Of a stretch of DNA of 64,000 nucleotides, positions 45,968-54,606 are shown piece after piece. The notes under the pieces were generated by a model. The model did not search any database. It had not been told where the DNA came from and was given only the letters and a program-made list of their open reading frames with translations. The stretch comes from Roseiarcus sp963806935 (GTDB lineage: Bacteria; Pseudomonadota; Alphaproteobacteria; Rhizobiales; Beijerinckiaceae): the NCBI GenBank assembly GCA_963806935.1, contig CAWEAT010000031.1, forward strand, positions 1-64,000, written 5' to 3'. Numbering within the stretch: the first letter of the stretch is position 1; every line of letters starts with the position of its first letter. A program made the translations under genes and the position numbers.

Positions 45968-46804
45968 ATGGAGCAAGCCCCTTCAGTCAGCGCAACCGCG
46001 GGCGTAATGCGCGGGATGCGCGGGGTCGTACTCGGCGTGGCCAACAATCGCTCGATCGCATGGGGCATCGCCAAGGCGGCTCGCTCCGCCGGCGCCGAAC
46101 TGGCGTTTAGTTTTCAAGGCGAAGCGCTGGAAAAACGCGTCCGGCCGCTCGCGCAAGAACTCGGAGCCCACGTGCTGGGCCATTGCGATGTGACCGAGGG
46201 CGGCTCGATCGATTTTGTGTTCTCGGAAGCAAGAAAATTGTGGGGAGCAATCGACTTCGTCGTCCACTGCATAGCCTTCGCCGACAAGGACCAACTGACC
46301 GGCAGGTATATCGATACAACCGAGGACAATTTCGCAAAATCGCTCGCCATATCATGTTATTCGTTTACGGCTGTCGCCCAACGAGCCGAAAAGCTGATGA
46401 CCAACGGCGGCGCCATGCTGACCCTGACCTACTATGGCGCAGAAAAGTGGATGCCCCACTATAACGTGATGGGCGTCGCCAAAGCCGCATTGGAGGCGAG
46501 CGTCCGATACCTCGCGGCCGATCTCGGGGAGAAGGCGATTCGCGTCAATGCGATTTCAGCTGGACCGATCAAGACGCTCGCCGCTTCTGGCATCGGCGAT
46601 TTCCGCTACATTCTGCGGTGGAATGAATATAATGCGCCCCTGCGTCGTACGGTCACCATCGAGGAGGTCGGCGACAGCGCGGTCTATCTTCTGTCGCCGA
46701 TGTCGCGCGGCGTGACCGGCGAAATTGTCCACGTCGACGCTGGATATCACGTGGTCGGGATGAAGAATCCGGCCGCGCCCGACCTGACCGCGGTCAAGGA
46801 CTGA
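45968..46804 (+). CDS. fabI: Enoyl-ACP reductase (NADH)
   Basis: Last step of each fatty acid elongation cycle. 278 residues from the ATG at 45968. NADH site GVVLGVANNRSIAWGIAKA near residue 19; catalytic Tyr-x6-Lys in YNVMGVAKAALEASV, the FabI and not the FabG pattern; and GPIKTLAASGIGDF, the substrate-loop region contacted by triclosan. A good FabI across its length. Alphaproteobacteria often carry two fabI genes, so this may be one of a pair. A degenerate tandem repeat follows directly after the stop. Confidence 0.94.
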   Translation: MEQAPSVSATAGVMRGMRGVVLGVANNRSIAWGIAKAARSAGAELAFSFQGEALEKRVRPLAQELGAHVLGHCDVTEGGSIDFVFSEARKLWGAIDFVVHCIAFADKDQLTGRYIDTTEDNFAKSLAISCYSFTAVAQRAEKLMTNGGAMLTLTYYGAEKWMPHYNVMGVAKAALEASVRYLAADLGEKAIRVNAISAGPIKTLAASGIGDFRYILRWNEYNAPLRRTVTIEEVGDSAVYLLSPMSRGVTGEIVHVDAGYHVVGMKNPAAPDLTAVKD

Positions 46805-47185
46805 GGTGCTTGGAAGGATTTCCAAATCCTTGGAAGCAAATCCAAATCGGCGTGGAAGAAGATCAAAGCCGAGTGAAGGAAATCCAAAGCCCGGGCGGAA
46901 GGAAATCCAAGGCGTTCCTTTTCTAAAGAGAACAATATTCTCAATAACTTAAGCTATCTCGTCACGCACATCGAACCGTCCCGGCCTCCCCGCGCTACTT
47001 TTTAACATGATATCTAAGTCAAACACCGCCAGCCGCAGATATCTCAGCATCGGCCTGACGGCGATCCGAGCCCGACGACAGCACGCAGCATAGCACGGGC
47101 TTCTGATTATCGCAAATGATTTGCCGCCGCCGCCATCCGGCGACTCCTCTCCCTCCTGGCACGGCTTTTCGATCCGAACGCAGTT
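46805..47185. other. Convergent intergenic region after fabI
   Basis: 381 bases between the fabI stop and the stop of the MFS gene. The first part is the tandem repeat at 46810-46922. The part near 46920-47030 is AT-rich. No gene or clean terminator is seen. Confidence 0.5.
46810..46922. repeat. Degenerate 21-22 bp tandem repeat (about five units)
   Basis: Units centre on GGAAG-GAAATCCAAAGC, spaced 21-22 bases. The first unit contains GGATTTCCAAATCC, and the last can fold AAGGAA against TTCCTT. The spacing is two helical turns. Starts six bases after the fabI stop. Confidence 0.7.
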
Positions 47186-48349
47186 TCAGGCGGCCGGTCG
47201 GGTCCGAGGTCGTGCTTTTGGAGCGACGACCAGCCGCCAAAGAACCAGCGCGGCGACCGCCATATGCACATAGGCGTTCTGAACGAAGAGCGTCTGCGGA
47301 CCAAAGTCCTTCATCAGCACCGAGGCGACCGCCGGCGCTGCGATCGCCGCGACGCAGTAGATGAACAGGAGCCCGACGGAAATGAAAACCAGATCGTGGG
47401 CGGCGCTGTCGTCGTTGGCGAGCGACACGGCGAGCGTGTAGAGCGAGTAGGTCGTCAGGCCGACAAGAAATCCCAGCACGATCAGCCATACCCCCGGAGC
47501 CGCCATCCGGCTCAGGGCGAATTCGCAAGCCGCGCCCGCGATCATGACCGCCGCCATCACCAGGCGGCGGTCGATGCGGTCGGAGACCAGGGCGATAGGG
47601 AAGACGCCCAGCGCCGATCCGAGCACGATCGAAGAGGTGAACAGGGGGACGCTGCTGGGCGTCATTCCGATCTCGACCGCGAATATCGGACCAAGGGCGA
47701 ACAAGGCGCCGTTCGCAGCCCCCGCGGCCAGCGCCGCCAGACACGAAATCGGCGCCAAGCGGACGAGCCAGATCAGGCGAGGACGCACGCTCCGCGGCTG
47801 GGCGGGCGGATCGACGCTGGTCATCGCCATCGGCACGATCGCGAGGGCGAGCAACGCCCCTGCGACGGCGAAGGATGAGAATCCATTCGGTCCAAGCGGC
47901 TTCAAAGCCAATTGTCCGCTCGCGGAGGCGACGAAATTGGCAATCTGGTAGAGAGCGTAAAGCGCGCCGCGGTTGGAATTGGTCGCTTTGGCGTTGATCC
48001 AGGATTCGATGACGGCGTAGAGCCCGGCGAACACGAAGCCGATGAGCGCGCGACAGGCGAGCCACGCCAGCGGAAAGACCATGACGGGCATAAGGATCAC
48101 CGAGGCGACCGCCAGCGCGACAAAGGCGGCGTAGGCCCTGATATGACCGCCTCGCCGAATGATCGCTGGCGCGGCGAGGGTCCCGGCCAGCATTCCGGCG
48201 AAATAAACCGATCCGAGCAGACCGACGGTCAAGTCGGGGAAGCCTTCCATGCGCGCCCTCAGCGGCGTCGCCACGCCGACCAGGCTGTTGCCGCCGATCA
48301 GCAGCAGCACAGAGAACAAGAGAGCGGAGATGGAGGGAAGGATGCTCAA
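47186..48349 (-). CDS. MFS transporter
   Basis: 387-residue major facilitator superfamily protein with about twelve hydrophobic segments. The first is ISALLFSVLLLIGGNSLVGV. The loop after helix 2 (AAPAIIRRGGHIRAYAAF) is the family motif A region, with a second such loop DRIDRRLVMAAVM in the C-terminal half. It resembles the YcaD/UMF1-like efflux group. Substrate unknown. It is divergent from the DAHP synthase gene with 205 bases between starts. Confidence 0.85.
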   Translation of the reverse strand: MSILPSISALLFSVLLLIGGNSLVGVATPLRARMEGFPDLTVGLLGSVYFAGMLAGTLAAPAIIRRGGHIRAYAAFVALAVASVILMPVMVFPLAWLACRALIGFVFAGLYAVIESWINAKATNSNRGALYALYQIANFVASASGQLALKPLGPNGFSSFAVAGALLALAIVPMAMTSVDPPAQPRSVRPRLIWLVRLAPISCLAALAAGAANGALFALGPIFAVEIGMTPSSVPLFTSSIVLGSALGVFPIALVSDRIDRRLVMAAVMIAGAACEFALSRMAAPGVWLIVLGFLVGLTTYSLYTLAVSLANDDSAAHDLVFISVGLLFIYCVAAIAAPAVASVLMKDFGPQTLFVQNAYVHMAVAALVLWRLVVAPKARPRTRPAA

Positions 48350-48554
48350 AAGGGGCGAATCGGCGTTGGCGTTAGCGTCGGTTCGGGGATGGTCTCACAC
48401 CATCGGCCGGCGCGCGACGTAGTCGTTCGTTTCATCTGCTCGATAAAATGCGCGGCTGCCTCGAAAATCGGCATATCGGCCGGAAGCGTCCGACTGTATA
48501 TAGACCGCCTGGCGGTCGGGAAGCGGCGGCGGAGCCTTGCTTGAGGAAGGGATG

Positions 48555-49943
48555 ATGGCGAACCAACGTTGGACCCCGGAGAGTTGGCGCGCGAGGCCGA
48601 TCGCCCAGGCGCCGGCTTACCGCGACCGCGCGGCGCTCGCCGAAGCCGAGCGCCAGCTTGCCGGCTATCCGCCGCTGGTGTTCGCCGGCGAAGCGCGCAA
48701 GCTCAAGCAGGCATTGGGCAAGGCGGCCGGCGGAGACGCGTTCCTGTTGCAGGGCGGGGATTGCGCCGAGAGCTTCGGCGAGCACTCGGCCGACAATATC
48801 CGCGATTTCTTCCGGGTCTTCCTGCAGATGGCGGTGGTCATGACGTTCGCGGCCGCTTCGCCCATCGTCAAGGTCGGCCGTGTCGCGGGCCAATTCGCCA
48901 AGCCGCGCTCCTCGGACTTCGAGACCATCGATGGCGTCACGCTGCCTGCCTATCGCGGCGATATCGTCAACGACATCGAGTTCACTCCGCAAGCGCGCGA
49001 GCCCGATCCGCGCCGTCAGCTCGAAGCCTATCGCCAGTCGGCGGCGACCTTGAACCTGCTCAGGGCGTTCGCCACCGGCGGCTACGCCAATCTCGAGAAC
49101 GCGCATCGGTGGATGCTCGGGTTCGTCAACGACAGCCCCCAATCGGAACGCTATCAGGAGGTTGCCGACCGCATCACCGAGACGCTGGGCTTCATGCGCG
49201 CGATCGGCCTCGACGCCGAAGCGCATCCGGAACTGCGGGCGACGGATTTCTACACCTCCCACGAGGCGCTGCTGCTTGGTTACGAACAGGCGATGACGCG
49301 GCTCGATTCGACCTCCGGCGACTATTACGCCACTTCGGGCCACATGATCTGGATCGGCGACCGGACGCGCCAGCTCGGCGGCGCCCACGTCGAATATTGC
49401 CGGGGCTTGAAGAATCCGATCGGCCTCAAGTGCGGCCCGTCGCTGAGCCCCGACGAGCTCATGCGCCTCGTCGAAGTGCTCGATCCGGAGCGCGAAGCCG
49501 GCCGGCTGACGCTGATCTGCCGCTTCGGCGCCGACAGGATCGACGCCGCGCTGTCGCCGCTCCTGCGCGCCGCGAAGCGCGAGGGCTTGACGCTGCTTTG
49601 GGTCTCGGACCCGATGCACGGCAATACGATCAAGACCTCGAGCGGGTTCAAGACGAGGCCGATCGAACGCATCGCCCAGGAGGTGCGCCATTTCTTCGCC
49701 ATCTGCCGCGCCGAAGGCGTCTACGCCGGGGGCATCCATCTCGAGATGACGGGCAAGAACGTCACCGAATGCACCGGAGGCGCGCGCGCGATTTCGGAGG
49801 CCGATCTGCACGACCGCTATCACACCTATTGCGATCCGCGCCTCAATGCGGAGCAGTCGATCGAGATGGCGTTCATGATCGCCGATCTGCTCAAGGCGCA
49901 GCGGCTCGCCCAGCCTGAACGGCCGGTTCGGGCGGCGGAATGA
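48555..49943 (+). CDS. Class II 3-deoxy-7-phosphoheptulonate synthase (DAHP synthase)
   Basis: First enzyme of the shikimate pathway, condensing PEP and erythrose-4-phosphate. 462 residues from the ATG at 48555, after GAGGAAGGG. Plant-like class II signatures: LLQGGDCAESFGEHSADNIR, VKVGRVAGQFAKPRSS, CRGLKNPIGLKCGPS, WVSDPMHGNTIKTSSG and GIHLEMTGKNVTECTGG. The metal cysteine is in QGGDCAESF. Normal for Alphaproteobacteria, where this class supplies aromatic amino acids. Confidence 0.96.
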   Translation: MANQRWTPESWRARPIAQAPAYRDRAALAEAERQLAGYPPLVFAGEARKLKQALGKAAGGDAFLLQGGDCAESFGEHSADNIRDFFRVFLQMAVVMTFAAASPIVKVGRVAGQFAKPRSSDFETIDGVTLPAYRGDIVNDIEFTPQAREPDPRRQLEAYRQSAATLNLLRAFATGGYANLENAHRWMLGFVNDSPQSERYQEVADRITETLGFMRAIGLDAEAHPELRATDFYTSHEALLLGYEQAMTRLDSTSGDYYATSGHMIWIGDRTRQLGGAHVEYCRGLKNPIGLKCGPSLSPDELMRLVEVLDPEREAGRLTLICRFGADRIDAALSPLLRAAKREGLTLLWVSDPMHGNTIKTSSGFKTRPIERIAQEVRHFFAICRAEGVYAGGIHLEMTGKNVTECTGGARAISEADLHDRYHTYCDPRLNAEQSIEMAFMIADLLKAQRLAQPERPVRAAE

Positions 49944-49993
49944 CGGCCGGGCTCCGGCCGCCCGCGATCTGCGGCCAGCCCTAGGGGCGCGCG

Positions 49994-51100
49994 GTGCGAC
50001 TATCCGATTACGCCGTCGGCCGGGACAACAATTTCAACCTCATCCGCCTCGCGGCGGCGCTTTCGGTCATCTTCAGCCATAGCGTCGCAGTTCTCGGACT
50101 GCCGTCGTCGCGGGAATTCTTCTTCGACCATCTCGGCCTGTCGCTGGCCGAAATGGCGGTCGACGTCTTCTTCGTCACCAGCGGCTTTCTGGTCGCCGGC
50201 AGCCTGGTCAATCGGGGAGACGTGGTCGCCTTCCTGTGGGCGCGGGCGCTGCGCATCTATCCCGCGATCTGGGTGATGCTCGTCCTCACCGTATTCGCTC
50301 TCGCCCCGGCGCTGACCACGCTGCCGCTCGCCGATTACCTCGCCTCGCCGAAAACACATGAATACTTTGCTAAATGTGCGACGCTGATCGGCGGCGTTCG
50401 CTATTCGCTGCCGGGCGTGTTCGAGACCAACCCGCTCCACGCCGAGTTCAACGGCTCGCTGTGGACGCTGCCGATCGAGCTCAGGCTCTATTGCTATCTC
50501 GCGGCCGGCTGGCTCGTGCTTGCAGCGGCGCCGGCCATCCGGCTCAGGGCGATGAGCATCGCCGCGCCGATCGCGGCGTGCGCGTTCCTCGTCCTCATCC
50601 TGCGCGGGCGCCTGTTCGGCGCCCCGTTCAACGCCGCCGACACCCGGGTGTTCATGTTCCTCTATGGAACGACGCTCTACCTGTGGCGCGACAAGGTCCC
50701 GATGAGTCGCGCGATCCTCGTCGCGGCGTTTGCCTGCCTCGTGCTCGCGTCGGTCAACAAGCAGGCCTATTTCGTCGCTTACGTTATTTGCCTCGCGCCG
50801 TTCGTCCTCCATCTCGCCTACCTGCCGAAGGGACGCGTGCTCGCCTTCAACGACTGGGGAGATTGCTCCTATGGCGTCTACATCTACGCCTTTCCGATCC
50901 AGCAGACGCTGGCGTTCCTCTTTCCCGGCATGCCGCTGATCGCGATGATCCTCTCCTCCGCCGCCATCACCCTTGGCGTCGCCGCGCTGTCCTGGACGCT
51001 GATCGAACGGAGGGCGCTGGCGCTCAAGGGCGACTTCGCTGCCGCGACGTCGCGGGCGGTCAATCTCGGCTGGGCCAAGATCGGCGGCGTCGTGCGCTGA
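49994..51100 (+). CDS. Acyltransferase family 3 membrane protein
   Basis: 368 residues from GTG 49994. Membrane O-acyltransferase of the OafA/NodX type: NFNLIRLAAALSVIFSHSVA carries the conserved R and H of the active-site region, and FFVTSGFLVAGSLVNRG the second motif. About ten hydrophobic segments. Such enzymes add acetyl or similar groups to exported glycans. It lies 50 bases after the DAHP synthase gene and 480 bases before the repeat protein; whether it belongs to either unit is open. Confidence 0.88.
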   Translation: MRLSDYAVGRDNNFNLIRLAAALSVIFSHSVAVLGLPSSREFFFDHLGLSLAEMAVDVFFVTSGFLVAGSLVNRGDVVAFLWARALRIYPAIWVMLVLTVFALAPALTTLPLADYLASPKTHEYFAKCATLIGGVRYSLPGVFETNPLHAEFNGSLWTLPIELRLYCYLAAGWLVLAAAPAIRLRAMSIAAPIAACAFLVLILRGRLFGAPFNAADTRVFMFLYGTTLYLWRDKVPMSRAILVAAFACLVLASVNKQAYFVAYVICLAPFVLHLAYLPKGRVLAFNDWGDCSYGVYIYAFPIQQTLAFLFPGMPLIAMILSSAAITLGVAALSWTLIERRALALKGDFAAATSRAVNLGWAKIGGVVR

Positions 51101-51580
51101 GCGGTTGCCCCGGAGTCCCAAGGGGATTCCAAACTTAGCCAAATCCGGCAAAGCCGGCCGGAGAGCCAGCCAAATCTCGCCAAGGAAAAGGCTTGGATTC
51201 CCTTGGATCGCCTTTTCCGAAACAAGCGTTTTCAAGCGGTTACGGCGACGCCGGCCCGGAAAGACTTCTCCCCCGCTCCGACAAGGGGAGGCGGCGCGGG
51301 TCGTCGGCCCGGTCGTCCGAGTCCAAGATGTTAACCTCGATGCCATGACGAGGCATGATACCGCCATTCTGGATTTTAGAAAAGGAATTGTCGCTCTCTT
51401 CGCGTCTTCGCGCACCGTCGGTTCTGGCGGTCGCAAACTTTGCCCCTTACCCCGATCACGTTTCCGTGATATGTGCTGCCGTAGAGTTCGCGCAGATAAG
51501 AACAATATTGCTACGTAAGGTCGTAGTAATTTACCGCGCCGGTCAAGGCGGCGGAATGCTCTGAAGCGAGGAAACGATCC
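51101..51580. other. Intergenic region before the repeat-protein operon
   Basis: 480 bases. The first part holds the dispersed repeat copy B (51130-51248). The last 150 bases are AT-richer, with an inverted repeat CTACG-TAAGGT-CGTAG near 51510-51525, and probably hold the promoter of the repeat-protein operon. No convincing gene. Confidence 0.5.
51130..51248 (+). repeat. Dispersed intergenic repeat, copy B
   Basis: Plus-strand counterpart of copy A at 42438-42555 (opposite orientation), about 119 bases, alike over the full length with scattered mismatches and small gaps. Confidence 0.8.
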
Positions 51581-53044
51581 ATGGATCAGCGACTTACTTT
51601 ACAACGGGCAGCAGTCGTAAGACGCGTGGACGCTCTATTTCGGGCGATGTCTTCAGATTTTCTATTACGCGAACAGTTTGTGACCGACCCGGCCCAGATC
51701 CTATCGGAATATGTCTATTCGAAGAAACTCTCGCCCGAAGAAACGGCTCCGGTAAACCACCTCATTTACTCGGTCATGGCCAACAGAGGCCTGTTGCGAT
51801 GGCTCCGCGACCGGTCGTTTCAACCTCACGGCCGCGAGCAGTCGAGCGGCGTATTCGTCGCGGAATTCACCCGCGCAGCGGTCCGGCATGGCGACCATAA
51901 CGTGGTCGACGCGCTCATCCGAAACTCGTCGGTCGCCGCCAGACCGATCGCGTTCGATGGCGCGCTGCTGTCCGAGATCCTCAGGACGACTTTGGGGTTC
52001 CAGGATGGCACGGAGCATAGCCCCGGCGGCGGCGGCACTCAGCAGAGCGGCACCCACACGACCGAGCAGAGCACGGGCCGAGCAGAAGCGCGCAGCTGGC
52101 TTGAACGCGCCGCGGACGAGTTCAGGGAAGCCTTCCTGTTGCGCGCCGACGCGACCGAGCACAGCCCCGGCGGCGGCGGAACCCAGCAGAGCGGCACCCA
52201 CGTCACCGAGCATAGCACCGGCGGCGGCGGAACGCGCGGCTGGCTCGAACGCGCCGCGGACGAGTTCAGGCAAGCCTTCCTGCTGCGCGCCGACGCGACC
52301 GAGCACAGCCCTGGCGGCGGCGGCACCCAGCAGAGCGGCACCCACACCACCGAGCACAGCACCGGCGGCGGCGGAACGCGCGGCTGGCTCGAACGTGCGG
52401 CGGATGAGGCCCGGGAAGCCTTCCTGTTGCGCGCCAATGCAATACAGCAGCGTGCAGCCGAGGAGGCTCGACAGGCTTATCTCTTGCGAGCCGACGGCAC
52501 GGAGAAGAGCACCGGAACTGGCGGGACGGAGAAGAGCACCGGAACGAGCGGGACCTACACCACCGAGCACAGCACCGGCGGCGGCGGCACCCGCGGCTGG
52601 GTGCTCGCGGAACGGATTGCAGAGGAGGAGGCGCGACGGGCTTATCTCTTGCGAGCCGACGGCACCGAGATGAGCACCGGCACGGGCGGTACGGAGCAGA
52701 GCACCGGCACCAGCGGCACGGAGCAGAGCACCGGCACCAGCGGCACGGAGATCAGCACCGGCAGCGGAACGCAACAGAGCACCGGCACCGGCGGAACCCA
52801 GCAGAGCACCGGCACTGGCGGAACCCAGCAGAGCACCGGCACTGGCGGAACGCAGAAGAGCACTGGAACGAGCGGAACCTACACCACCGAGCACAGCACC
52901 GGCGGCGGCGGAACCCGCGGCTGGGTCGAAAGCCTATTCGGCGCCGGTTACGCCAGCGTAACGCTTCAGTCCCTTGCCCAGTACGCGGCCAACCTGCAGC
53001 GGCTGGGTCTGCTCGACGCCGCGCGGCAAGAGGGAGGCGATTGA
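51581..53044 (+). CDS. Thr/Ser/Gly repeat protein with leader-like N-terminal domain
   Basis: 487 residues, no recognised family. Residues 1-142 form a non-repetitive, mostly helical domain; DFLLREQFVTDPAQIL and VYSKKLSPEE recall the F-x-x-D-P-x-x-x-L helix of several RiPP leader families. From 143 to 447 the chain is repetitive. 48-residue blocks pair an amphipathic helix (ERAADEFREAFLLRAD) with TEHSPGGGGTQQSGT and TTEHSTGGGGTRG. From 362 to 432 come eight tandem units of about nine residues such as TEQSTGTSG. A short helical C-terminal domain closes it (VTLQSLAQYAANLQRLGLLD). It has no signal peptide, no membrane segment and no cysteine in the repeats. The ribosome site GAGGAAA precedes the ATG. 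It is followed by a 2OG-Fe(II) oxygenase and an FkbM methyltransferase on the same strand, which may modify it. Confidence 0.75.
   Translation: MDQRLTLQRAAVVRRVDALFRAMSSDFLLREQFVTDPAQILSEYVYSKKLSPEETAPVNHLIYSVMANRGLLRWLRDRSFQPHGREQSSGVFVAEFTRAAVRHGDHNVVDALIRNSSVAARPIAFDGALLSEILRTTLGFQDGTEHSPGGGGTQQSGTHTTEQSTGRAEARSWLERAADEFREAFLLRADATEHSPGGGGTQQSGTHVTEHSTGGGGTRGWLERAADEFRQAFLLRADATEHSPGGGGTQQSGTHTTEHSTGGGGTRGWLERAADEAREAFLLRANAIQQRAAEEARQAYLLRADGTEKSTGTGGTEKSTGTSGTYTTEHSTGGGGTRGWVLAERIAEEEARRAYLLRADGTEMSTGTGGTEQSTGTSGTEQSTGTSGTEISTGSGTQQSTGTGGTQQSTGTGGTQQSTGTGGTQKSTGTSGTYTTEHSTGGGGTRGWVESLFGAGYASVTLQSLAQYAANLQRLGLLDAARQEGGD
52121..52408 (+). repeat. 144-bp tandem coding repeat
   Basis: Two full 144-base units (52121-52264 and 52265-52408) followed by a partial third, differing by few bases, encoding the 48-residue helix plus Gly/Thr block. 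Confidence 0.85.
52664..52876 (+). repeat. 27-bp tandem coding repeat, eight units
   Basis: Eight units of 24-27 bases built on ACGGAGCAGAGCACCGGCAC, encoding T-(E/Q)-x-S-T-G-T-(G/S)-G. The fourth unit lacks one codon. Continuous with the reading frame of the repeat protein, so not a CRISPR array. Confidence 0.85.
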
Positions 53045-53072
53045 AATCTGAGATCAGCGCCCGGAGGCAGCG

Positions 53073-54599
53073 ATGAGCCTGTCCGAAATACTGTCCTCGG
53101 CCGAGGCCGATGGCTCGAAGCGAGAGGATCGAAGCGACGCGTCGGATCGGCTTGAGGTCGCCCGGCGCCTGCTCGCGCAGGGCGACGAACATGCCGTCGC
53201 CAAGCGATATAGCCACGCCGAGGCGAGTTTTCATCGCGCCATCGAGTACAGCGGAGATTTCGCGCCGGCGTACAATAATCTCGGCTGGGTGCGGCAGATG
53301 GTCGCCGACGCCGAGGGCGCCGAACGCTGCTACGGTCAAGCTCTGAAGTTCGACCCTTCGCTCAGGGCGGCGCGCAAGAATCTCCTGATGTTGCTGGTGA
53401 AGTCAGGCCGCCGCCAGGAAGCCTTCGAGCTGTGGCTCCCCGAACTGACATCCGACCAGGATCCAACGATCTTTCCCGAGGATCAACTTTCGCGGGCTTT
53501 GCGCGATCACGATCTCTATCTCGCCGGCGAATACGCCGCTTTGCTGGCCGCATTTCGCTGCGGCAGCAAATGGCATCCGGCCGGGGTCGACGGTCGGGGC
53601 GCGACGGCGTTTCTCATGGAGCGGGCGCTTTTTCTCACCATTCCCAAACTGATCCACGATGTCGAGCAATTCTCGTATTTGCAGTCGAGAGCGGTCCTCG
53701 GAAGCGAATTCACCCCGATCATTTCCGCCTATGAACAAGTGATCGACGAGATGAGGTCGGCGGGCCTGGACGCGCCGACGCCTCTCAATGACGACGTCCG
53801 GGCGCGCATCGGGCATGTCTATAATCGGATCGTGCATATCAGGGAGACGCCGCGGCTCGCGCGAGCGCTCTCCGGCGAGTGGAACGCGGCGACGGTCGAG
53901 ACGGACTATCTCGAGACCGGCGTTGTCGTCGTGGACAACTTTCTCACCCAAGAGGCGCTCGACAACGTGCGCCAGTTCTGTCTTGAATCAACCGTCTGGT
54001 CGGGCAACCGCTACAACCATGGGCGGCTCGGCGCTTTTTTCCGCGACGGATTCAATTGCCCTCTGCTGTGGCAGATCGCCGAGGAATTGCAGCACGCTTT
54101 GCCGCGCGTGATTGGCCGGCGCTATCCGCTTCAGCAACTCTGGGGCTTCAAGACGCCACAAAACCTTCCGGCCGATTCGACCACCCACGCCGATTTCGCC
54201 GCCGTGAACGTCAACTTCTGGATCACGCCCGACGACGCCAATCTCGACAAGGAATCGGGAGGGTTGGTCGTCTACGACGTGCAAGCGCCAATCAACTGGA
54301 ATTTTGACAGTTACAACGGGAAGCTCGGCGCCATTCGTTCCTTCCTGCGGCGCAAGAAGGCGAGCTCGTTTAGAATCCCTTACCGGCAGAACAGGGCGAT
54401 GATTTTCAATTCCGATCTCTTCCACGCGACCGAGGCCGTCAGTTTTCGGCCCGGCTACGAAAACCATCGGGTGAACGTCACGATGCTGTACGGGTTTCGT
54501 GAGGACGACGCCCATCATTTGGACCCGCGCATCGACATCCCGACCGGCTCCTCCTCACCGAGTTCGGCCGCCTGGCGCTCGGCGGCGTTCGGCCGTTAA
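53073..54599 (+). CDS. TPR-domain 2-oxoglutarate/Fe(II) oxygenase
   Basis: 508 residues. Residues 25-110 form TPR units (HAEASFHRAIEYSGDFAPAY, NNLGWVRQMVADAEGAERC). The C-terminal part is a cupin oxygenase with iron ligands His372 and Asp374 (TTHADFAAVNVNFW) and His451 (DLFHATEAV), and Arg466 (NHRVNVTM) for 2-oxoglutarate. This is a protein-hydroxylase-like architecture (TPR for target binding, prolyl/aspartyl-hydroxylase fold for catalysis). It starts 28 bases after the repeat protein and ends seven bases before the methyltransferase, so one operon is likely. Its natural target may be the neighbouring Thr-rich repeats; this is inference. Confidence 0.85.
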   Translation: MSLSEILSSAEADGSKREDRSDASDRLEVARRLLAQGDEHAVAKRYSHAEASFHRAIEYSGDFAPAYNNLGWVRQMVADAEGAERCYGQALKFDPSLRAARKNLLMLLVKSGRRQEAFELWLPELTSDQDPTIFPEDQLSRALRDHDLYLAGEYAALLAAFRCGSKWHPAGVDGRGATAFLMERALFLTIPKLIHDVEQFSYLQSRAVLGSEFTPIISAYEQVIDEMRSAGLDAPTPLNDDVRARIGHVYNRIVHIRETPRLARALSGEWNAATVETDYLETGVVVVDNFLTQEALDNVRQFCLESTVWSGNRYNHGRLGAFFRDGFNCPLLWQIAEELQHALPRVIGRRYPLQQLWGFKTPQNLPADSTTHADFAAVNVNFWITPDDANLDKESGGLVVYDVQAPINWNFDSYNGKLGAIRSFLRRKKASSFRIPYRQNRAMIFNSDLFHATEAVSFRPGYENHRVNVTMLYGFREDDAHHLDPRIDIPTGSSSPSSAAWRSAAFGR

Positions 54600-54606
54600 G
54601 AAGCCG

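Noticed and set aside
52664..52876. CRISPR-like array of 27-base units
   Set aside because: Units are directly adjacent without unique spacers and stay in one reading frame.
51701..52894. 397-codon antisense frame with hexapeptide-like GALLGSASA repeats
   Set aside because: It is the mirror of the 144-bp and 27-bp coding repeats. The plus-strand frame has a ribosome site, a non-repetitive N-domain and same-strand partners.
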